From an uncultured Azospirillum sp. (GTDB lineage: Bacteria > Pseudomonadota > Alphaproteobacteria > RF32 > CAG-239): 64,000 nt of DNA. Position numbers and translations under genes: made by a program. The notes beneath the pieces were generated by a model. The model saw only the letters and a program-made list of their open reading frames with translations, did no database searches and was not told where the DNA came from. This document shows positions 16,493-26,181 of this stretch, in pieces; the first letter of the stretch is position 1, and each line of letters starts with the position of its first letter. The stretch covers positions 1-64,000 of the forward strand of contig CABUBU010000003.1 of the NCBI GenBank assembly GCA_902489795.1, given 5' to 3'.

Positions 16493-17617
16493 TTACATAC
16501 CCATCGAACTGGTGATTTGGTCTTGCATTTCGAACGTGCCCATAACCGCCCAAGCGATAACGCCGGAAACCATCAGCAGGGCGACCATGTTCAAAATGCT
16601 GGCCTTTTGTTCAATAACGTAGGCGGATTCGTCCAGCCAGTTGTTGGCCAGATTTTCCAACGCTTCTTCAAAGTTATCCATTTCCGAATAAATCTTCAGG
16701 TCGCCGATAATTTCCGCGTCCGGAAAATCCAGTTTCGTTTTGGACAGTGCCTGACCTAAGTTGTCACCGTTGTTGACGAACACCAGAGCCTTGTCTATCC
16801 GCTCCTTTAAATATCGTGTCGAATCTTTACGCAAAGCGCGCATCGCGTTCGATACCGGTGTTCCGCCCTTGACCAGCGCCGACATGGCCAAAAGCCAGGT
16901 AATGCCGACAAAGGTCTTATACAGTGACCATGGCGGCAGGTGGTCGGCAATCGTCCGTGTTGGGCCGGTCCAAATGCCGATCGTCAGGTAAATCAAAAGC
17001 ATAATGGCCGGCAAAATCGAAAAAGCGACGACCCAGTATTCCTGAATCCAGCTGGACAGCTCGACCAGGGTTTTGGCCGTGCCCTGCCATCGCGTGTTTG
17101 GCGCGGCTTCAATCATCGGCGGCACCATGAAGGCGCCGATACCGTAAATGATCAAAACAACCATCATCATCAGAAACGCCGGGTATGAAATGGCGCTGAT
17201 AATCGGACGGATCATCTTGGTGGTGCCTTCGGTCACGCGGATCAGGTTGTAAAGCGCGCCTTCCAGGTCGGAAACGTCGCCCACCGAAAGCATCAGCCGC
17301 TCACGATCCGGCGCCCATCCTTTGAGCGCGTCGGAAAACGACATACCGTTCTGCAGTCCGTAACCCCACTGGGCAATGGCAATCGCCAGCGGTTCGCTCG
17401 GATTTTTGCCGTCGTTGGTGATGGTGGCATGCAGCATGTCGAGCGCGTTCATCAGTGAAAAACGGTTGCTCATCAATGACGCGATTTTCCGATAGATTTT
17501 TAAACGTGTTTGCCCGGATGTCAGGCAGATGATCTTGGCATAATAAATTTCTATGGCGTTAACTTTTTTTAGTGCCTGACTGAGGTTTGAGGCCGAATCT
17601 CTTTTCTTTTCATCCAT
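16493..17617 (-). CDS. pilR: Type IVB pilus inner-membrane platform protein PilR (GspF family)
   Basis: The 374-residue protein has two GspF/PilC-type halves: a cytoplasmic helical block (LMSNRFSLMNALDML near 50), a membrane pair near 155-215, a second block (MSALVKGGTPVSNAMRAL near 250) and a final membrane helix near 345-365. GspF proteins form the inner-membrane base that the pilus ATPase turns. Order and length fit R64 PilR. GGGAG precedes ATG. Confidence 0.9.
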   Translation of the reverse strand: MDEKKRDSASNLSQALKKVNAIEIYYAKIICLTSGQTRLKIYRKIASLMSNRFSLMNALDMLHATITNDGKNPSEPLAIAIAQWGYGLQNGMSFSDALKGWAPDRERLMLSVGDVSDLEGALYNLIRVTEGTTKMIRPIISAISYPAFLMMMVVLIIYGIGAFMVPPMIEAAPNTRWQGTAKTLVELSSWIQEYWVVAFSILPAIMLLIYLTIGIWTGPTRTIADHLPPWSLYKTFVGITWLLAMSALVKGGTPVSNAMRALRKDSTRYLKERIDKALVFVNNGDNLGQALSKTKLDFPDAEIIGDLKIYSEMDNFEEALENLANNWLDESAYVIEQKASILNMVALLMVSGVIAWAVMGTFEMQDQITSSMGM

Positions 17618-17660
17618 CTCTTATTATCTCCCTGTCTTCCGATAACTCCGGGTCTTGAGG

Positions 17661-19325
17661 TTAATATACCGGGCGCTGGTCCAAAAGGCCGCACCAGCGT
17701 TCCACTTCGTCAAGGTCAATCAGTCCCTTCAGCATCCGTTCCAAAGCGGCGTCTTTCAGTGTCCTTCCGTTTAAATCGCCGGTCCAGTAGTCGATGGCCT
17801 TGCGGGTTTCTCCCGCGATCATCAATTCCAGAAACGTGCCGTCCGGCAGAATCATTTCCTGTACGCCCAAACGTCCTTTGATGCCTCGGCCTTCGCAGAA
17901 TTTGCAGCCGGGGCCTTTCAAATAGGTGTTTTCTACGCCGAAATCGCCAAGTGCCGTTCGCAGACGTTTGACTGCCGGATTGTCCAGCCTTTCTTTGACC
18001 GGTACCCGGCAATAGGGACACAGTTTGCGGAACAGACGTTGGGAAATCAGCCCTTTCAGCAGTTCCGGGTCGCTCAGCATATAAGACTGCACGCCCATGT
18101 CGCGCAGACGGGTTACAATGGCTGGCGCCGAGTTGGCGTGCAGGGTGGCCCATACCAAGTGGCCGGAAAGCGCACCTTTGAACGTCAGGCTGGCGGTGGC
18201 CAGCGAACGGATTTCGCCCACCATCAGCACGTCTGGGTCGGAACGCAGTGCCGCCGACAGCGCCAGCGTAAACTGAACCGTCTTTTCTTCTTCCGTGTTG
18301 GCGTTGGTTACCGGCATTTGCCGGGCGCCCGGGATCGGATATTCCGGCGGGTCTTCTACCGTCAGCAGATTGATTTCGCCGTTTTTCTCTTTGATCAGTT
18401 TAATCATGTTGCGTTGCAGCAACGTCGATTTTCCCGAACCGGTCGGGCCGGCCACGATGTTCAGTCCCACCGGCGCCGCGCGCAGGCGGAAAAACAGATC
18501 CTGTTCGTATTCGCCGCAACCCAGAGCCGCCAGGTCGTCGTTGCCGTCCGGATTGTCGTCGGCGTAAAGAATACGCATAACCAGATATTGCGAACCAAAC
18601 GCAATCGGATTAAATTGCAGACGAATGGCCAAAACGTTGTGCGGCAGCATCAGCTTGCCTTTGGAACCGCGCAGCGGGGTAGAACCCAACTTTTGCGCGC
18701 CCTGAAATTCGTTCTGAGCATAGTTGGCATCGGAAATGTCGGCGGAAGCAAAAGCGGCGCGCACAAATTGGTCGCCCCATTCCTTGCTGTATTCCATTTC
18801 TTTGATCATAACGCCGTTGGCACGGAAAAATATTTCCGTACAGTTGTCAGAAACGACGACATGCACGTCGGAAACTTTCATCGACGAAGCGCGTTTGATG
18901 ATATTGACGAAGTCCCTCTGCATTTGCAGTCGAGCCAGGTCTTCGTCGTCTTCGGAAAAGACTTGGTTACGTTCGGCCATCGCATAGATGGTCGCCAGCT
19001 CGTTTTGCGAAATGTAAACCGGGGATTTCATTTTGATCCCCTTCTTTTCCGCAATACTCAGAAAACTTAAGACCGGGCCGTCAAAACGGTGGTCTTTGGA
19101 AATAAGCAGTGTACCGTCGGCAAAAAGAGCCAGCCGCCGTCTGGTTTCGTCGTTGATATTAAGCGCAGAGCCGTCGGGCAGCTTGGCTTTGGGCATCGTA
19201 CAAAGATAATTGTCATTGGCGAAAAGGCCTTCGATGAAGTCTTTTGCACTCTGCTTCTTCGGCTGCTCGTTCTGAGCAGCCGAAGAAGTGTTGTTCTCTT
19301 TGTTGTTTGCGCTTTCTTCTACCAT
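17661..19325 (-). CDS. pilQ: Type IVB pilus assembly ATPase PilQ (GspE/PilB family)
   Basis: The 554-residue secretion ATPase has a Walker A GPTGSGKST near residue 295, an Asp-box and Walker B-like DVLMVGEIRS near 370, a conserved HANSA segment near 395, and a tetracysteine CPYC...CKFC zinc motif near 440-480 as in GspE/PilB. An N-terminal domain precedes it. It powers pilin polymerisation on the cytoplasmic face with PilR. A weak site GCGAAG precedes ATG; the gene begins 10 bases after the pilP stop. Confidence 0.93.
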   Translation of the reverse strand: MVEESANNKENNTSSAAQNEQPKKQSAKDFIEGLFANDNYLCTMPKAKLPDGSALNINDETRRRLALFADGTLLISKDHRFDGPVLSFLSIAEKKGIKMKSPVYISQNELATIYAMAERNQVFSEDDEDLARLQMQRDFVNIIKRASSMKVSDVHVVVSDNCTEIFFRANGVMIKEMEYSKEWGDQFVRAAFASADISDANYAQNEFQGAQKLGSTPLRGSKGKLMLPHNVLAIRLQFNPIAFGSQYLVMRILYADDNPDGNDDLAALGCGEYEQDLFFRLRAAPVGLNIVAGPTGSGKSTLLQRNMIKLIKEKNGEINLLTVEDPPEYPIPGARQMPVTNANTEEEKTVQFTLALSAALRSDPDVLMVGEIRSLATASLTFKGALSGHLVWATLHANSAPAIVTRLRDMGVQSYMLSDPELLKGLISQRLFRKLCPYCRVPVKERLDNPAVKRLRTALGDFGVENTYLKGPGCKFCEGRGIKGRLGVQEMILPDGTFLELMIAGETRKAIDYWTGDLNGRTLKDAALERMLKGLIDLDEVERWCGLLDQRPVY

Positions 19326-19334
19326 TTACTTCGC

Positions 19335-20855
19335 TTATCTGATAAACATACCTTGGCCTAAGCTCGGAATTCCCTGTGTGGCGTTAATCTGGCGTCCGCG
19401 GGACGAATTGCCGCCGTTATTGCCGCTGCTGTTCGGGTTGTTCGGATCATAAGACTGCTTAAGGGTAATGTCGGACGGAACCGGTTCTCGATCAAGAATG
19501 CCGCCGGCTGAAAAATACAACACGTCTTTGGCGTTGTCTTTGACCGCACTAAGATAAGTCTGGGTAATTTCGTCGATGGTAAAGCCGTTTCTCAAAGTGG
19601 TGCCGACTTTGGCCATGAAGACATCGCCTTCCGTGTTGATCAGTTTAGCCGCCAGTTCTTCGCCCTGACCGGTGATTTCCATAATTGCATATTCGCTGCT
19701 GAGTTTGACTTTTTCCGGCGACAGAGGCGTCGTCAGGTCAATGCCGCTTGCGGTGGCAAACGGGTTTTTGCGTCCGCTCTTGCTTTCTGCTTTGGCCGCG
19801 GCAATTTTTTTCTTGGAAGATTCGATTTCCGCTTCCAGCCGGGTTTTCAAGATCGAAATCTGGCTTTCGAGGTTGGCCACCTTCTTGTCGTGGGCGATCC
19901 GTGCCGCTTCCGCTTTGCTCTTAAGATCGTCGGCCTTTTGCTTCAGGATGTTCATCTTTTTCGTGTTGTCATCCAGAATTTGTCTGATTTCGGCGTCTTT
20001 CTTTGCCATTTGGGCATAAACTTCCGCATTCGTCTTGATCCATTTCTGGATTGAACCCAGCATCGTCGCCTTGTAGGCTTTGACAATTTTTTCCTGCCGC
20101 AAGGCTTCCAACGCGGCGGCGGCTTCTTTCAGTTTTGTTTGTTCGGCCACCATCAGGCGTTCCTGCTCGTTTTCCCATTCAATCCGTTTTCTTTCCTCTT
20201 CTTCTTTGCGGGCTTCTTCCTCCTGCTGGGCTTTCAGTCTTTGCGCCTTGACTGCGGCAATTTCGTTCTGAACCCTTTCCTTTTTCAGTTCCAGATTAAG
20301 CAGGGTGGTCTGTTTTTCCAAATCGGACATTTTGGTAAACAGGTCGTTGCTGATCGACGGTGAAATGTTTTCGTCAAAGCCGCCGGTAGCTTCCGCTCCG
20401 AGGAGCTTTCCGGTTACCATCGGAACCGTTGCCGGCGGCGTGTCTGAAACGGTTTTTACTGCCGGCGCATCGCCTTCAATCATCATGTTGAGGCCGTCAT
20501 TGCCCGCCGGCGCGTTTCGGGCAGGCGCCGTTTCGTTTTTAACGGCAATGGAAATTTGTTCGGAGGAATTGTCGTCCGTGCTTCCTTCCATCGGAATGAC
20601 GTCAGTGGCAACGCTGTCGGTCGGTTGGGACGGAGAAAGGAGACCGTCTCCACCGGGCAACGATACGTCGCCCATCTGTTCGTCGAACAGGGAAATCTCT
20701 TCCGGTGCGGATGCCCCTTCGTCTGCCGTCGACAAAGAAATGGTATCGTCGTCTTCCAGTAAAGTGACGGTTTGCGCGGCAGCCTGATCGGCCAGCAGTC
20801 CTGCGGCAATTACAACAGCCAGACCGCATAACGTATTTCTAAAACTATAATGCAT
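19335..20855 (-). CDS. pilP: PilP-like pilus biogenesis protein, long coiled coil
   Basis: The 506-residue protein has a signal peptide (to about AAAQ at residue 27), an acidic Ser/Pro-rich segment, a long charged coiled coil (about 185-360, rich in Glu, Lys and Arg) and a small C-terminal beta domain with ELAAKLINTEGDVFMAKVGTTLRNGFTIDEI. That last part resembles PilP of R64/IncI pili and fits a periplasmic link between PilO and the PilN secretin. R64 PilP is much shorter (about 150 residues), so the coiled coil is an expansion. ATG 20855 is preferred because GGAGC precedes it; it overlaps the pilO 3' end. Confidence 0.75.
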   Translation of the reverse strand: MHYSFRNTLCGLAVVIAAGLLADQAAAQTVTLLEDDDTISLSTADEGASAPEEISLFDEQMGDVSLPGGDGLLSPSQPTDSVATDVIPMEGSTDDNSSEQISIAVKNETAPARNAPAGNDGLNMMIEGDAPAVKTVSDTPPATVPMVTGKLLGAEATGGFDENISPSISNDLFTKMSDLEKQTTLLNLELKKERVQNEIAAVKAQRLKAQQEEEARKEEEERKRIEWENEQERLMVAEQTKLKEAAAALEALRQEKIVKAYKATMLGSIQKWIKTNAEVYAQMAKKDAEIRQILDDNTKKMNILKQKADDLKSKAEAARIAHDKKVANLESQISILKTRLEAEIESSKKKIAAAKAESKSGRKNPFATASGIDLTTPLSPEKVKLSSEYAIMEITGQGEELAAKLINTEGDVFMAKVGTTLRNGFTIDEITQTYLSAVKDNAKDVLYFSAGGILDREPVPSDITLKQSYDPNNPNSSGNNGGNSSRGRQINATQGIPSLGQGMFIR

Positions 20856-22116
20856 AGATAGCTCCTTCATATTCCCAAACACCGGTATCGGGGTTGTATT
20901 TTATCATATTAATCTTAAGTCCTGAAAATTTTGTTAACAAAGTGCTCCAGACTTTTGGATTATAGTTTGAACTGAATTGAAACTTGACGGAACGGTAGAC
21001 GTTCTGCTGAGGAGATGTGTAAACCTCGTCCGACAGCGAAACTTCCTGATCGATCGACTGGAAAAATTCGTTCAGATTGATTTTCAGATCAAGCATCGAT
21101 TTCGTAGGTTCCGAAAGTTCCGTTTTTATCTCGTCCAGACTCAAAGCCGCCATAACGCTGGTTCCCGTATCGGAAATGGAACGGGCGGAAAACTGAAGAC
21201 CGGAAGCGTTAAGCGCTTTGTCGGCAATTGATATACGGCCGAACATTCTGGACCAGCTGGTGCTGGCGCCACCGCTTGTACAGGTTATTTCGCCGATCTT
21301 CCAGCCGGGAGGCATGATCTGCAGCAGATCCATGATCTTGTTGTTGCAGCTGTTGAGGATGGCTATCGGATCGGGCAGGTTTTCCCACGGTTTCGGCTCC
21401 GGCGGAATTTCTTCCGTCTGAACTACCTTGGGCTGCACCGGAACAATCACCGGAACCGTCGGCGTGGTATCGAAAAGGCTCATGAAGAGCTGGTACGCAA
21501 CATAAAGAACAACAAAGGCACCGGTGCCGGCAATGACGTAAAACATCTTGCCTTTGGTGTTGATCTTTTGCAGCTTTACTTTGCTGCCCCGCGCCAGCAG
21601 GTCTTCAAGCTCGGGGTACAGAGTGTCTTCGATGTTCCATTCCGGCGGTGCAATCTTCAGTTTCCAGTCCGGCACCATCAGCATGCTCATAAACTGCTTT
21701 TTGGCGTCTTCTTCGGAAAGGTAAAGCATATCGCCGTTCGCCAGGATAACGTCGTCGCGTACGCAGACGTACCACCAGCCGTTCGGAACTTTGAAAACGG
21801 CGACGAAAGAGGGTTGATCGCTCAACGCCGTTGCCAGGCCGATTGCCGCCGCGTTCATGCCCGGTTTGTAACCGTCGGCGGAAACGCAGATGCCGAACTG
21901 CGGCGTTTTTCCTTTTTTGATGCAGTAAAGATCGGCGCCTTCCAAAACCCCTTGCGAAGATTCTACGATTTCGGCCAGAGGTGCGTCCTGGTTCTGCAAA
22001 GACTGCCAGAACAAACTGGTTGCAAACTCAACCCCGCCGGAAACAAAATGCGTTCCCCAGCTCCGCTCCTGGTCGGTTTTGTAATCGTCATCTGACATTT
22101 TGGCATCATCTAACAC
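20845..22116 (-). CDS. pilO: Type IVB pilus protein PilO (PilO2 family)
   Basis: The 423-residue protein has a cytoplasmic N-terminal domain with ADGYKPGMNAAAIGLATAL and FKVPNGWWYVCVRD, one membrane helix near 190-210 (YVIAGTGAFVVLYVAYQLF), and a periplasmic domain with CNNKIMDLLQIMPPGW and CTSGG. This matches PilO of IncI thin pili, part of the inner-membrane assembly complex. The start is a GTG behind AAGGAAA; an ATG six codons in is possible. It overlaps pilP by 11 bases. Confidence 0.85.
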   Translation of the reverse strand: MLDDAKMSDDDYKTDQERSWGTHFVSGGVEFATSLFWQSLQNQDAPLAEIVESSQGVLEGADLYCIKKGKTPQFGICVSADGYKPGMNAAAIGLATALSDQPSFVAVFKVPNGWWYVCVRDDVILANGDMLYLSEEDAKKQFMSMLMVPDWKLKIAPPEWNIEDTLYPELEDLLARGSKVKLQKINTKGKMFYVIAGTGAFVVLYVAYQLFMSLFDTTPTVPVIVPVQPKVVQTEEIPPEPKPWENLPDPIAILNSCNNKIMDLLQIMPPGWKIGEITCTSGGASTSWSRMFGRISIADKALNASGLQFSARSISDTGTSVMAALSLDEIKTELSEPTKSMLDLKINLNEFFQSIDQEVSLSDEVYTSPQQNVYRSVKFQFSSNYNPKVWSTLLTKFSGLKINMIKYNPDTGVWEYEGAIYAL

Positions 22117-22146
22117 GTTGGTTTCCTTAATCTAAGAATTTTCAGT

Positions 22147-23772
22147 CTAGTCGTGTACTCTGGTTTCCGGGTTGAGCGGGCTTTCGAGAACGACCGGGGT
22201 TAAAATAATGACCAGAATGCTTCTGACTTTTTCTGCCGTGGCGGAACCGCCCAGCAAAGAGTTGGTAGCCGAACCAACGCCGCGTTTTTCGGCGCTGTTT
22301 TCAACGCGTTCGTAACCGGTCAGAACCAGGGATTCTCCCGACTTCATAGCAACTTCCTGCGTAAAGCCGCGTGATTCGATGATCGGGTTTTGAATATATT
22401 CACCGCCCTCGCTCTGCTCTTCACCGGTGTTGGAACCGCTGATCAGGTCGACTTTTTCCAAAGCCAGCAGGTCGGACAGGGTAAGGTCAAACTTCAAAAG
22501 CAGTCGTCCGTGTTCCAGAATCCGCGGCAAAACGTTCATAGTAAAACCGGTTTCGATTTCTTCTGTTTCCGTCGACAGGTCATAGTAGTTGGAGTCTCCG
22601 CCGCTGTTGGTTTTGGTGATTTCGGAAATGTAGTTTTGCTTCTTGACAACCTGAATCGGAGCCGACTTGTTGTTCAAAGTGGTAACCGTGCCGCTCGTGA
22701 TCAGGTTGGTCGTAGCCTGAGTCGATAATGCCTGAATGCTGGCATTGATGTTCCAGTTGCCGGGCATCAGGGTCATCGTCAGGTTTTGGGTAATGTCTGA
22801 TGACAGGCCGCTGGCAGCGCTGGCAACGCCAAAGCTGGTTTTTCCGTCTTTGAAAGCAGAACTGAGGTTGAGGCCAAAGGTGTCAGAATCGTTAACCGTA
22901 ACCTGTAAAACTTTAACACTGATGGCAACCTGACGGGATAAACGAACGTTCTGCTCGTTGATATAGTGAGCCACACGTCTGATTTCGTTCGGCGTTGCCG
23001 TCAGCGAAATGGTGCCGTTGGTCGGATCAAGCGACAGCTGAGCATCTTTTCCGATCATTGAGGTGATCGATTTTTCAATGTTGCTCCACAGTTCAAGTTC
23101 GGCCGTATTGGTCAGCGTCAGAGATGACGAACCGCCGCTTCCCGAGTCGGTGGACGAGCCGCCGATGTTGCTGCTCAGGCTCTGTTTGGTCGGCAAACTG
23201 TACAAAACGAAGGTTTTGGTCATAAATTTGTAAAAGTAAATTTCGTTTTTGTCGTATCTCCACCAAATGCCGAAACGTGAGCCGATTTCATCCAGCAGGC
23301 CGCTTAAGGGACCGCGATAGGAAACCAGCATTTTGGTTGGGTCAGCCCAGTGTGCGTTCATCTGTTCGGGCGAAGGCGCGTTTTCTTCCGCATTCTTCAG
23401 CAAGTCTTCTTCCAGGTGCGGCGCGTAGCGAACCTGAATGGAAGTGATTTTGTTGATCATGTCGCCGACTTCATACAAGGTTATCGGACGGTTGCTGATC
23501 AGGGTAATGCCTTCTTTGGTTTCGAGATATGCCGGAATTGGAGCGCCTTCGTATTCGACAACGCTCTTGTCGCCGAGCCAGATTTCGTTTTTAACCCGGA
23601 CAACGTCGTCCGGTGCCGATTTGCTCGGTTCTTTTGCCTTTTCCTTAAGTTCGGTCGTTGCTTCCACTTCCCGTTCCAGCGTGGCATCCATGCTGGTGGC
23701 AACGGAGCAGGCGCCGATCAAAGCGACCAGACCCAGACTCAGGCTGTATTTAATCCAATTATTCATACGCAT
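22147..23772 (-). CDS. pilN: Type IVB pilus outer-membrane secretin PilN, lipoprotein
   Basis: The 541-residue protein has a signal II sequence with lipobox LIGAC near residue 20. Periplasmic N-domains follow, with TLYEVGDMINKITSIQVRYAP near 100. The secretin beta-barrel region has VLQVTVNDSDTFGLNLSSAF near 295 and, at the end, ESLVLTGYERVE and ILVIILTPVVLE. It forms the pilus exit ring in the outer membrane. An ATG at 23772 stands 6 bases after GGAGG. It overlaps pilL by 14 bases. Confidence 0.93.
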   Translation of the reverse strand: MRMNNWIKYSLSLGLVALIGACSVATSMDATLEREVEATTELKEKAKEPSKSAPDDVVRVKNEIWLGDKSVVEYEGAPIPAYLETKEGITLISNRPITLYEVGDMINKITSIQVRYAPHLEEDLLKNAEENAPSPEQMNAHWADPTKMLVSYRGPLSGLLDEIGSRFGIWWRYDKNEIYFYKFMTKTFVLYSLPTKQSLSSNIGGSSTDSGSGGSSSLTLTNTAELELWSNIEKSITSMIGKDAQLSLDPTNGTISLTATPNEIRRVAHYINEQNVRLSRQVAISVKVLQVTVNDSDTFGLNLSSAFKDGKTSFGVASAASGLSSDITQNLTMTLMPGNWNINASIQALSTQATTNLITSGTVTTLNNKSAPIQVVKKQNYISEITKTNSGGDSNYYDLSTETEEIETGFTMNVLPRILEHGRLLLKFDLTLSDLLALEKVDLISGSNTGEEQSEGGEYIQNPIIESRGFTQEVAMKSGESLVLTGYERVENSAEKRGVGSATNSLLGGSATAEKVRSILVIILTPVVLESPLNPETRVHD

Positions 23773-24448
23773 TCTCATCCTCCATAGTCTCGACTACCAA
23801 GACGCGGTTTCCTTTATAAAATGTTGCGATCGGTGCCGGCCGTGCTCTGGCAAAGGCTCTGACCAAAGCCGAACTGACGTCGGCAAAACGCCCCCGGAAC
23901 ATAGCTCCGGCGGTTAGGGTATAGTTGCGGTTAGTGTTCCAGATCAGCCGCCAGCCGGCGCGGTCACACCATTCCGTCAACAACAGCTTCAGGCTTTTTC
24001 CTTCTTCAGCCAGCCAGTCTTCAACCGGATCGTCGGCATTGTTTCCATCTCCTGCGCCGGCTGCACCGTCGTCGCTGACGTTCTGCTGGGTTTCGTCAAC
24101 GGTGACTTCTTCTTCGTAATCAACGACTTCTCCGTCAATTGAAGGCGGAATGGTGGCGGACATGTTGCTGCCGGCACCGGCCTGAACGACTAGGTGGTCG
24201 CGCGGCGTTCTTTCGCCGTATTCGCGATAATCGGCGGCAACTTTCGTATAATTTACAAATTCGTCTTCGGCGGCGCAGCCGGTAATGCCCGGAGTGGGAT
24301 ATTGTCCGGCCGGACAGGTTTGTTTGACCGTCGTGCCCGGAGCAGCCGGCGCTTCCGAATAGTTGTATTCATAATCGTTGTTGGTTGCACAACCCGATAA
24401 CAGCAGAACTCCTAAAAAACCGGCTGATAAAAGAAATTTGTAGTTCAT
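23759..24448 (-). CDS. pilL: PilL-like lipoprotein with TcpQ C-terminal domain
   Basis: The 229-residue lipoprotein (lipobox LLSGC near residue 18) ends in a PilL/TcpQ domain: WLAEEGKSLKLLLTEWCDRAG, LIWNTNRNYTLTAGAMFRG, and FYKGNRVLVVE. TcpQ-type proteins pilot or stabilise the secretin. The middle is an acidic, disordered spacer. ATG 24448 is chosen because GGAAA and the lipoprotein signal fit; an upstream in-frame start would add an unlikely extension. Its own promoter (24491-24518) is visible. Confidence 0.85.
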   Translation of the reverse strand: MNYKFLLSAGFLGVLLLSGCATNNDYEYNYSEAPAAPGTTVKQTCPAGQYPTPGITGCAAEDEFVNYTKVAADYREYGERTPRDHLVVQAGAGSNMSATIPPSIDGEVVDYEEEVTVDETQQNVSDDGAAGAGDGNNADDPVEDWLAEEGKSLKLLLTEWCDRAGWRLIWNTNRNYTLTAGAMFRGRFADVSSALVRAFARARPAPIATFYKGNRVLVVETMEDENAYE

Positions 24449-24490
24449 TTTTGTGTTTCCTAAGCTGTTTTTATTCATATTTTTTAACCT

Positions 24491-24518
24491 ATCATACATA
24501 TTGGAAAAAAATAATCAA
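24491..24518 (-). promoter_or_regulatory. Promoter upstream of pilL
   Basis: On the minus strand TTGATT, 16 bases, TATGAT, about 40 bases before the pilL ATG. Confidence 0.45.
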
Positions 24519-24527
24519 GCAGATATT

Positions 24528-26129
24528 CTACCACGACTGGTAATACAAATTCCGCCCTTTATTGCTTTCCTGTACAGTGTTGTTAACGTTTTCATTTATC
24601 CGTAAGGTTCTGATAATGAACGAATTTGGCTCACGGGATGTGAAGACGGTATTTATTTTTTCGTACTCTACACCCTTATTAGTTAAAATATTGTGTAACA
24701 AATTTAATCTTTTTTGCTGCAGTTCAAAAGAGCTGGTCCGGTCAATTCTGATTTCGAGAATGACGCTCGGATCCTCGATGACTTTGTTGGCGAAAGCCTG
24801 TATCCAGCGAAGCGTGGTACCTGAAATTTCGGCTCTGCCCGGCTGGAAGGAAAGTCTCATTTCTGCCGGCAGGATTTTGGCGGGGGATTTGTCGCGGCTG
24901 AATGCGGAGAACAACCCTCTGCGCTTTTTCGGTTTTTCTTCCGTTTGCAGGTTTTCATTGTCGTCCGCGGTCGTTTCGGCGTTTTCGTCCGAGCTACCGA
25001 ACATTGAGGCCAGACTCTTCAGCAGCCCGCCGCTTTTGTCGTCGTTTTCGACCGTGTCGCTTTCCGCGGCGGTTTCCTCGTTTTCTTGTTTTTTGTTCTT
25101 CTTCGGCGAAACCAGCTGCGGCGTCAGGTTTTTGTCGTTCATGATGTCTTCCGGAATCGGGATCAGAATGTTTTTGACCATTTCCGCCACCTGAACTTCT
25201 TTGCCGTCTTCAGCGATTTTTTCCGGTGCGTTGAGGGCGGCGTTGATTTCCGATTCGCTCATGCCTTTGTAAAACTCTTCGTCAAGAACGTGGTTGTTTT
25301 TGGGGTTGCGGGTGCCTTTGGCGACCACCCACGGGTTGTCCGCGTTGCCGGCCGTGTCTTTTTCGCTCATTTCATGCCATTCGCGTGGTGCCGCTTTCGG
25401 GGCTTCCGCGGTTTGTTCGACGGCGATCTTGTCAATGTTCAGTTTGCCGCCGTCGGCCATGGCGATCTGATTGTCGGGCGCTTTGCTTGCAATTTCCACC
25501 TTTTCGGCGGCGCCGTTGCCGAATTCAAGCGGGATCGCCTCGTTGTCGGCCTGTTGTGGAAGCGTTGCGGCAAGCAGCTGCGGCCGAATCGTTTCCGCGG
25601 GCTTTTCGGTGTTCTGCCTCTCCGCGGCCGGTTCCGTTTGGTTTGTTCCTGCTTCTTCTGCAAAAACGTTGTCTGCGACCGTCGCCGGTTGCGGCGCTGC
25701 GTCGGCGACAACGGCTGGCCGTTTGGCGACCGGCTGCGAGTCGTTGCTTTCCGTCATGTTTTTTACCGGATCGAAAACGGAAGCGGCAGCTGAATGTTCA
25801 AGCGGAATGTCGGCGGCGTCTTCTATCGAATTGATGCGGATGCCTTCTTCTTCGTCGTCGAAAACAAACAGATTTTTATCAATGAAAATTTCCCGTTCGG
25901 CCGGCTTCGGGGCCAGTGCAGCCAGAGAAAAGGCCTGAACCGGCGTTGAGGCAGAATAGTTGACCGTCGGCGCTTCGTGCTGAAAAAAGAGCGCTATGTT
26001 TTTGTCGGGAATTGATATTTCCGCATTTCTTCGTTTTTCGGGAACGGCAAACAATCCATTGACCGCCCATATCGTAAACAGAGAAACGACAAAACTGTTA
26101 ACAAATATTTTTAAAGTCTTTTTTCTCAT
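24528..26129 (-). CDS. Membrane-anchored protein with C-terminal OmpA-like domain
   Basis: The 533-residue protein has one N-terminal membrane helix (about 10-28), a long Ala/Pro/Glu-rich disordered region, a basic patch KKNKKQ, and a C-terminal OmpA-like domain: MRLSFQPGRAEISGTTLRWIQAFANK, VILEIRI and KRLNLLHNILTNKGVEYEKI. OmpA-like domains bind peptidoglycan, so the protein probably fixes the pilus or secretion machine to the cell wall. It is the first gene of the pil cluster and diverges from the T4SS operon. ATG 26129 follows GAGGGG. It is a possible counterpart of the N-terminal half of long PilL proteins. Confidence 0.7.
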   Translation of the reverse strand: MRKKTLKIFVNSFVVSLFTIWAVNGLFAVPEKRRNAEISIPDKNIALFFQHEAPTVNYSASTPVQAFSLAALAPKPAEREIFIDKNLFVFDDEEEGIRINSIEDAADIPLEHSAAASVFDPVKNMTESNDSQPVAKRPAVVADAAPQPATVADNVFAEEAGTNQTEPAAERQNTEKPAETIRPQLLAATLPQQADNEAIPLEFGNGAAEKVEIASKAPDNQIAMADGGKLNIDKIAVEQTAEAPKAAPREWHEMSEKDTAGNADNPWVVAKGTRNPKNNHVLDEEFYKGMSESEINAALNAPEKIAEDGKEVQVAEMVKNILIPIPEDIMNDKNLTPQLVSPKKNKKQENEETAAESDTVENDDKSGGLLKSLASMFGSSDENAETTADDNENLQTEEKPKKRRGLFSAFSRDKSPAKILPAEMRLSFQPGRAEISGTTLRWIQAFANKVIEDPSVILEIRIDRTSSFELQQKRLNLLHNILTNKGVEYEKINTVFTSREPNSFIIRTLRINENVNNTVQESNKGRNLYYQSW

Positions 26130-26152
26130 TAACTTGACCCCTCTAATGGTTA

Positions 26153-26181
26153 ACAATAAATTAAAATAAGGGAATTGGCAA
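26153..26181 (-). promoter_or_regulatory. Promoter of the pil operon (OmpA-like gene)
   Basis: On the minus strand TTGCCA, 17 bases, TATTGT, with the start codon about 24 bases beyond the -10. Good spacing and -35. Confidence 0.55.
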
